The notes under the pieces are model-generated. The model did no database searches. It saw only the letters and a program-made list of their open reading frames with translations, and had not been told where the DNA came from. From the NCBI GenBank assembly GCA_903856725.1, contig CAIOCT010000047.1:1-40000 (forward strand): a stretch of 40,000 nt of DNA. Direction: 5' to 3'. How positions within the stretch are numbered: position 1 is the first letter of the stretch; each line of letters starts with the position of its first letter. Shown here piece by piece: positions 35,531-40,000 of this stretch. This DNA comes from an uncultured Verrucomicrobiota bacterium (GTDB lineage: Bacteria > Verrucomicrobiota > Verrucomicrobiia > Opitutales > Opitutaceae). Position numbers and translations under genes: made by a program.

Positions 35531-36355
35531 ATGCCCCCCGCTTCTTTAGATCGCCTCTGCATTCATACCATCACCACTAAGCCGTGGGCGATTGAGACAT
35601 CCGCCGCCAAATTTGCTGCCGCAGGAGTAAAGGGGATCACTGTTTGGCGCGACACGCTCGCCGGTCGCGACATCTCAAAAACAGGGCAGCTAATCCGCGA
35701 CGAAGGCCTATCCATTGTTTCTCTGTGTCGCGGCGGCTTTTTCCCCGCTGCGACCGCTGCCGATCGTGCGAAAGCACTCGACGACAATCGCCTAGCGATT
35801 GCCGAAGCTCATGCTCTCGGGGCACCCCTGATCGTTCTCGTCTGCGGAGCCGTCCCTGGTCAGCCACTGATCGAATCTCGCAAGCAAATCCAAGATGGCA
35901 TCGCCGCACTGCTGCCCGAATGCCAAGCCGCCAACGTGAAACTCGCGATCGAGCCGCTACACCCCATGTACGCGGATAGCCGCTCGGCCGTGAATACCCT
36001 CGGACAGGCCAACGACATGGTTGAGGCCATCCACTCGCCTTATGTCGGTGTTGCCGCCGATGCCTATCATCTATGGTGGGATCCCGCGCTTGAATCTGAA
36101 CTCACCCGCTGCGGTCAACTCCAAGCTCTCTTCGCCTTCCACGTTTGCGACTGGCGGACCCCCACCATCGATTTACTCAACGACCGCGGCCTGATGGGGG
36201 AAGGCTGCATTCCTCTCAAAAAAATTCGCTCATGGGTAGAAGCTTCCGGCTTTCGAGGCTTCAACGAGGTCGAGGTCTTCAGCACTCGTCTTTGGGCCAT
36301 GGACCAAGACGAATATCTTAAAAAAATTATCCAAGCCTACCAGCAGCACGTCTAA
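35531..36355 (+). CDS. sugar phosphate isomerase/epimerase family TIM-barrel protein
   Basis: The 274-residue protein has the AP-endonuclease-2 fold pattern: GVKGITVWRDTL, LAIAEAHALGAPLIVLV, LAIEPLHPMY with Glu141, GVAADAYHLWWD with Asp177 and His180, FHVCDW with His204 and Asp207, and FNEVEVFS with Glu247/Glu249. These are the metal ligands of ketose epimerases and related isomerases. It lies between the GH88 and Gfo/Idh/MocA genes with short gaps, so it is likely part of the same pathway; the exact sugar is unknown. Confidence 0.88.
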   Translation: MPPASLDRLCIHTITTKPWAIETSAAKFAAAGVKGITVWRDTLAGRDISKTGQLIRDEGLSIVSLCRGGFFPAATAADRAKALDDNRLAIAEAHALGAPLIVLVCGAVPGQPLIESRKQIQDGIAALLPECQAANVKLAIEPLHPMYADSRSAVNTLGQANDMVEAIHSPYVGVAADAYHLWWDPALESELTRCGQLQALFAFHVCDWRTPTIDLLNDRGLMGEGCIPLKKIRSWVEASGFRGFNEVEVFSTRLWAMDQDEYLKKIIQAYQQHV

Positions 36356-36410
36356 CCCCGCGCCAACACCCCACCAGCGTCAACCCACGCACCAAAACTT
36401 TCTATAAAAT

Positions 36411-37559
36411 ATGAAAACTCACAAAATTGGCATTATCATGAACGGCGTCACCGGACGCATGGGCACCAACCAACATCTCATCCGCTCGATCAAAGCAATT
36501 ATTGATCAGGGCGGCGTAAAGCTCTCCGACTCGGAGATCATCATGCCTGATCCGGTCCTCGTTGGCCGCAGTGAAGAAAAACTTAAGGCCCTCGCAGCTC
36601 GCGTCGGCGTTACCCGCGTCTCCACTAATCTCGATGCCGAATTAGCGAAACCCGATAATCAAATTTACTTCGACTCCACCCTCACGGGCCAACGCCCCAC
36701 CGGGGTCCGCAAGGCCATCGCCGCAAAAAAACATATCTATTGCGAAAAACCCAGTGCCACTACGGCTATCGAAGCTCTCGCCCTAGCCAAGGAAGTCACG
36801 GCAGCTGGGCTCAAGAACGGTGTGGTTCAAGATAAACTTTGGCTCCCTGGCCTGCTAAAATTAAAATACCTGATCGACACTGGATTCTTCGGAAAAATCC
36901 TCTCCGTGCGCGGTGAGTTTGGCTATTGGGTTTTTACTGGCGAATACGAAAAGCTTCAACGCCCCTCTTGGAATTACCGCAAAGAGGACGACGGCGGCAT
37001 TATCGTCGATATGCTCTGCCACTGGCAGTATGTGATCCAAAATCTTTTTGGCGAAGTTAAGTCCCTCACTTGCCTCGGGGCCACCCATATCCCCACTCGC
37101 TGGGATGAAGCCGGCAAGCCCTACAAATGCACGGCTGACGATTCTGCTTACGCAACCTTTGAACTCAAAAATGGCGTGGTCTGCCACTTTAACTCATCTT
37201 GGGATGTGCGCGTGGATCGCGATGATCTCCTCACTCTGCAAGTAGACGGCACCCACGGCTCAGCGGTCGCCGGTCTCCGTGATTGCAAAGCACAAGCGCT
37301 CGCTGCCACGCCGCGTTGCGTGTGGAACCCCGATATTGATAGCCCGATTAAGTATAAAGACGGCTGGACTCGCGTTCCTGATCAAGGTCCCTACGACAAC
37401 GCCTTCAAGGTTCAGTGGGAATTATTCCTGAAGCACGTTGTCACCGGCAGTCCCTTCCCCTGGAGTCTCCATGAAGGCGCCAAGGGAGTTCAGCTGGCCG
37501 AACTTGGCCTCGCCTCTTGGGCCCAACGCAAGTGGGTCGATGTTCCGCCACTGAAGTAA
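36411..37559 (+). CDS. Gfo/Idh/MocA family oxidoreductase
   Basis: The 382-residue protein starts with a Rossmann pattern IGIIMNGVTGRMG and has the family EKPSA motif at 112-116, followed by QDKLWLPGLLKL, GEFGYWVFTG, and a DDGGIIVDMLCHWQYVI segment that carries the catalytic-type Asp and His. Members oxidise or reduce sugars and sugar acids with NAD(P). The glycine motif is N-G-V-T-G-R-M-G. Its partners in a row with GH88, the isomerase and an SDR suggest conversion of an uronate-derived keto sugar. Confidence 0.9.
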   Translation: MKTHKIGIIMNGVTGRMGTNQHLIRSIKAIIDQGGVKLSDSEIIMPDPVLVGRSEEKLKALAARVGVTRVSTNLDAELAKPDNQIYFDSTLTGQRPTGVRKAIAAKKHIYCEKPSATTAIEALALAKEVTAAGLKNGVVQDKLWLPGLLKLKYLIDTGFFGKILSVRGEFGYWVFTGEYEKLQRPSWNYRKEDDGGIIVDMLCHWQYVIQNLFGEVKSLTCLGATHIPTRWDEAGKPYKCTADDSAYATFELKNGVVCHFNSSWDVRVDRDDLLTLQVDGTHGSAVAGLRDCKAQALAATPRCVWNPDIDSPIKYKDGWTRVPDQGPYDNAFKVQWELFLKHVVTGSPFPWSLHEGAKGVQLAELGLASWAQRKWVDVPPLK

Positions 37560-37633
37560 GGCTCCGCAGGCCGCTGGCTACCTAGGTATGACTAACCCTC
37601 ACTCATCACGCATAATCAATCACCTCTCCTACC

Positions 37634-38413
37634 ATGTCTAAAGTAGCACTCGTCACCGGCGGCTCGCGCGGCATCGGATTTGGCATTGCGAGCGCCCTCG
37701 CGGCCGAAAAATGGGATATTATCATCAATGGCGTTCGCCCTGAGGAAGCCGTGACTGAGCCGCTCGCCGCCCTGAGGGCTCATGGCGGACGCGTCGGGTA
37801 TGCTCGTGGTGATGTGGGCAGCCCTGAAGGTCGCGCCGCAATCCACGACGCAACTCGTGCGTTCCTTCCGCCCAACACGGCTATTAACCTCCTCGTTAAT
37901 AACGCTGGAGTTGCCCCTAAAATCCGCGCCGACCTTCTAGAAACTTCCGAGGAATCCTACGATTATGTCGTGAATACCAATCTGAAGGGCGTGTTTTTTC
38001 TCACGCAACTCTTCGCCCGCGATATGGTCGCCGCTAAAAAAATTGCGCCAAACTATAGTGGAGCTATCATCAACATCACCTCAATCTCAGCTACGGTCGT
38101 GAGCATCAACCGAGGGGAATACTGTATCGCTAAAGCTGGCTTGAGCATGCTGTCACAGCTTTTTTCCAGCAGACTCGGCGCGGAAAATATCCCTGTTTAT
38201 GAAGTGCGCCCCGGGGTAATCAAAACTGACATGACATCAGGCGTCACCGCTAAGTATGATAAATTAATCGCGGATGGACTATGCGTTCAATCTCGCTGGG
38301 GCGTACCCGACGATATCGGCCGAGCCGTTGCCGCTCTAGCCCGCGGCGACTTTCCCTTCAGCACCGGTCAAGTTATCATGGTCGACGGCGGCCTCACCAT
38401 GCCCCGATTATAA
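37634..38413 (+). CDS. short-chain dehydrogenase/reductase (FabG-like)
   Basis: The 259-residue protein has TGGSRGIG (8-15), NNAGVA (89-94), a catalytic Ser150 with Tyr163-x3-Lys167 (YCIAK) and the end IMVDGGLTMPRL. It resembles the FabG-like SDRs often annotated 3-ketoacyl-ACP reductase in sugar clusters; here a sugar-acid role is likelier than fatty acid synthesis because the fab genes are not near. It may take the place of KduD, which acts after GH88, but that is inference. It closes the cluster, 74 bases after the oxidoreductase gene. Confidence 0.9.
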   Translation: MSKVALVTGGSRGIGFGIASALAAEKWDIIINGVRPEEAVTEPLAALRAHGGRVGYARGDVGSPEGRAAIHDATRAFLPPNTAINLLVNNAGVAPKIRADLLETSEESYDYVVNTNLKGVFFLTQLFARDMVAAKKIAPNYSGAIINITSISATVVSINRGEYCIAKAGLSMLSQLFSSRLGAENIPVYEVRPGVIKTDMTSGVTAKYDKLIADGLCVQSRWGVPDDIGRAVAALARGDFPFSTGQVIMVDGGLTMPRL

Positions 38414-38583
38414 CGGCCCAAATCTTGTAGCTAGCCGAGACAAGGCTCCTCTTAATTTCTCCGACATTTTATAGATGCCTTCGGATGCTGCAATCAGGCT
38501 ACACGCAGCGCCAAAAAATCGGCACTGTAATCATCCTGCTGTCTTAATAAAGTAATTTGCGCCGCCAACAGATAACCGGCTCA

Positions 38584-39348
38584 ATGGCTGCCTTGCAGCT
38601 ACACAGATCCACTACGTCAAGGTGGCGGTTCATATTAATTCTTACTGCCTCTGCGCTGATATTCCCAGCTACCTGGTGCGCCTCCACTGATAATATCAGC
38701 GTACCACCTTATGTAGCCGGCAACAAAACAAAGGACGGTCTCGGCCTATATTATTTTGGCCGCGAAATCGCTCACTACATGACACACGTGGGAGCACCCT
38801 GGCTGGATCGCCCCGAACGTGATGCCGAAGAGCGCCCCGATCTCCTGCTCGCAGCCCTGGAGCTCCAACCAGGCGACATTGTAGCCGACCTAGGTTGTGG
38901 GTCTGGTTATTTTAGCTGGCGATTTGCCCAAGCTGTTGGACCTAACGGTCTCGTCTACGGTGTGGAAATTCAACCAGAAATGCTCGTGCTGCTTAAGGCG
39001 CAAATGAGTATTCGGCAAATTACCAACGTGGTAGGAATTATCGGCACTACTGAGAATCCGCAACTTCCTCAATCCGTCGACTTAGCTATCATGATCGATG
39101 TTTACCATGAGTGTAGTCGCCCGGCTGAATATATAGCCGCTGTATGCCGAACTTTAAAACCAAATGGCCGCTTGGTTTTAGTGGAATACCGTGCGGAGGA
39201 CCCCCAAATCCCTATCAAGATCATCCATAAAATGAGCGAAGCTCAGATCCGACTTGAATTCTCCATCCAGCAACTGGAATACGTGAAAACCGTCAGTTCA
39301 CTACCGCGGCAACATCTGATTATTTTCAAGAAATCATCTAAGCAATAG
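38584..39348 (+). CDS. SAM-dependent methyltransferase with an N-terminal signal-like segment
   Basis: From the ATG at 38584 the product is 254 residues. Residues about 13-32 (RWRFILILTASALIFPATWC) look like a signal peptide or membrane anchor, then come ADLGCGSGYF (101-110, SAM motif I), GVEIQPEML (motif II region), and DLAIMIDVYHE before a segment VCRTLKPNGRLVLVEYR. Class I methyltransferases act on small molecules, quinones or proteins; the substrate is unknown. A TTG at 38557 would add nine residues. It stands alone between the SDR gene and a gene-poor stretch. Confidence 0.82.
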   Translation: MAALQLHRSTTSRWRFILILTASALIFPATWCASTDNISVPPYVAGNKTKDGLGLYYFGREIAHYMTHVGAPWLDRPERDAEERPDLLLAALELQPGDIVADLGCGSGYFSWRFAQAVGPNGLVYGVEIQPEMLVLLKAQMSIRQITNVVGIIGTTENPQLPQSVDLAIMIDVYHECSRPAEYIAAVCRTLKPNGRLVLVEYRAEDPQIPIKIIHKMSEAQIRLEFSIQQLEYVKTVSSLPRQHLIIFKKSSKQ

Positions 39349-39749
39349 CCTGATTACCGAACGCAACTCCTGATCTTCTATCTGCCAAGCTGTTAGATGT
39401 AAAAAACACGATTAGCATTCATCAACCGCTGGTATCATTGAGCCAATCAAACCGTGCAACGCATGGTACCATTACAATGACTACATGCCTCAACCAGCAG
39501 GTCAGAATGTCCATTTTACCCCTCTGACGATCAGTATTACACGGCAATTATATTTTCTCTTCCTGAATCAAAGCCCGCCTATTCGTTAACGACCCAAGTT
39601 CCAGCACCTGGTTACCCGTAGAACACAGCAGCTAACGCTCATATTAAAATCGACCTCCGTTAGACCTTGCCGGATGGGACGCCTGACAAAGACAGCCGCA
39701 AGTAATTTGAAAACCTGAATCATTTTTTAGGTTTCTGATATAAAATTGC
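39349..39749. other. gene-free stretch before the 5S rRNA terminator
   Basis: About 400 bases with no plausible coding region, tRNA, tandem repeat or promoter that I could recognise. Several stop-rich frames and ordinary base composition suggest plain intergenic DNA between the methyltransferase gene and the end of the rRNA operon. Confidence 0.6.
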
Positions 39750-39787
39750 AAAAAAAAGGCCCGATTCTTCTTTCGAAGAACCGGGCC
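39750..39787 (-). terminator. rho-independent terminator of the rRNA operon
   Basis: On the minus strand the stem GGCCCGGTTCTTC pairs with GAAGAATCGGGCC across a GAAA loop, with one G-T wobble, and is followed by a run of eight T residues (positions 39750-39757 read as A on plus). It lies a few bases past the 5S gene 3' end, as expected for the end of an rRNA transcript. Confidence 0.93.
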
Positions 39788-39792
39788 ATAAA

Positions 39793-39907
39793 CCTGGCAA
39801 CGACCTACTCTCGCGGGACCTAACGTCCTACTACCATTGGCTACGCGGGGCTTAACGGCCGTGTTCGGGATGGGAACGGGTGGAACCCCCGGTATATGGT
39901 CACCAGG
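39793..39907 (-). rRNA. rrf: 5S ribosomal RNA
   Basis: On the minus strand the 115-base segment starts CCTGGTGACCATATACCGG and ends GTAGGTCGTTGCCAGG. The terminal helix (CCTGG / CCAGG) and the conserved internal stretch around CCCATCCCGAACACGGCCG identify bacterial 5S rRNA. Ends were set by the paired termini and may be off by one or two bases. The 23S gene should lie upstream in minus-strand sense, beyond the right edge of the window. Confidence 0.96.
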
Positions 39908-40000
39908 AAACTTGTACTCCTTTCGGAGAAATTAAATAAAGCTCAGACAAAATATTGTGCGTAAGCAGGTGAAATAAACGCCTAAAAAACTGGTATCTGC
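39908..40000 (-). other. 23S-5S internal spacer (part)
   Basis: The 93 bases before the 5S gene in the minus-strand sense contain a small hairpin CTCC-GAAA-GGAG at 39917-39928, likely a processing feature. No 23S rRNA 3' end was recognised, so the spacer runs past the window edge. Confidence 0.5.

Noticed and set aside
1-40000. CRISPR arrays, insertion sequences, integrases or phage genes
   Set aside because: No regularly spaced repeats, transposase motifs or integrase signatures were seen in either strand.

Overview
The window reads as chromosomal DNA of a Gram-negative bacterium, most likely of the Verrucomicrobiota (Opitutales/Opitutaceae type). This placement is inferred from the set of genes (Kdo transferase and phosphoheptose isomerase for LPS, a deoxyhypusine synthase-like enzyme, YacL-type PIN-TRAM protein, DUF502 protein, GH88 uronate hydrolase with many sugar oxidoreductases), the moderately high GC content and the near absence of Shine-Dalgarno motifs; no protein-coding marker here fixes the taxon. 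No insertion sequence, prophage, CRISPR array or tRNA was seen.

Layout. 1-2040 (minus): a Kdo transferase gene cut by the left edge, preceded by a deoxyhypusine synthase-like gene. 2357-8359 (plus): a tight housekeeping run of HIT protein, PhoH-like ATPase, YbeY RNase, DUF502 membrane protein, RecO-like protein and a large iron-sulfur helicase carrying an N-terminal PD-(D/E)XK nuclease domain. 8370-9534 (minus): YacL-like PIN-TRAM membrane protein and a 44-residue membrane protein. 9564-13615 (plus): EVE protein, then TyrA, AroA, Cmk and PlsC (aromatic amino acids, nucleotides, phospholipid). 13664-17087 (minus): TrpS, a left-handed beta-helix sugar nucleotidyltransferase-like protein, GmhA and a ROK kinase. 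17246-20119: a sugar-isomerase-like TIM barrel (plus), a PhyH dioxygenase and a MetE-C-domain-like protein (both minus).

20326-30210 is a type II secretion locus split into two convergent blocks: GspD-E-F on plus and a seven-gene, mostly overlapping block (GspC-like, H, I, J, K, L, M) on minus, meeting tail to tail at about 25250. A GspG major pseudopilin is not present.

30519-38413 (plus) looks like a catabolic cluster for a uronate-containing glycan: 2-hydroxyacid dehydrogenase, Tat-exported toroid protein that may be a polysaccharide lyase, XRE-cupin regulator, GH88 unsaturated glucuronyl hydrolase, TIM-barrel isomerase, Gfo/Idh/MocA oxidoreductase and a short-chain dehydrogenase. No transporter and no recognisable KduI or KdgK are present. 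38584-39348 encodes a methyltransferase with a signal-like N-terminus. At the right edge a 5S rRNA gene (minus, with a strong terminator) marks the distal end of an rRNA operon that lies beyond the window.

No single wholly new system stands out. The most interesting items are the nuclease-helicase fusion beside RecO, the deoxyhypusine synthase homologue in a bacterium, the uronate cluster with an unassigned exported protein, the YbeY with a replaced metal ligand, and the lack of Shine-Dalgarno sequences.
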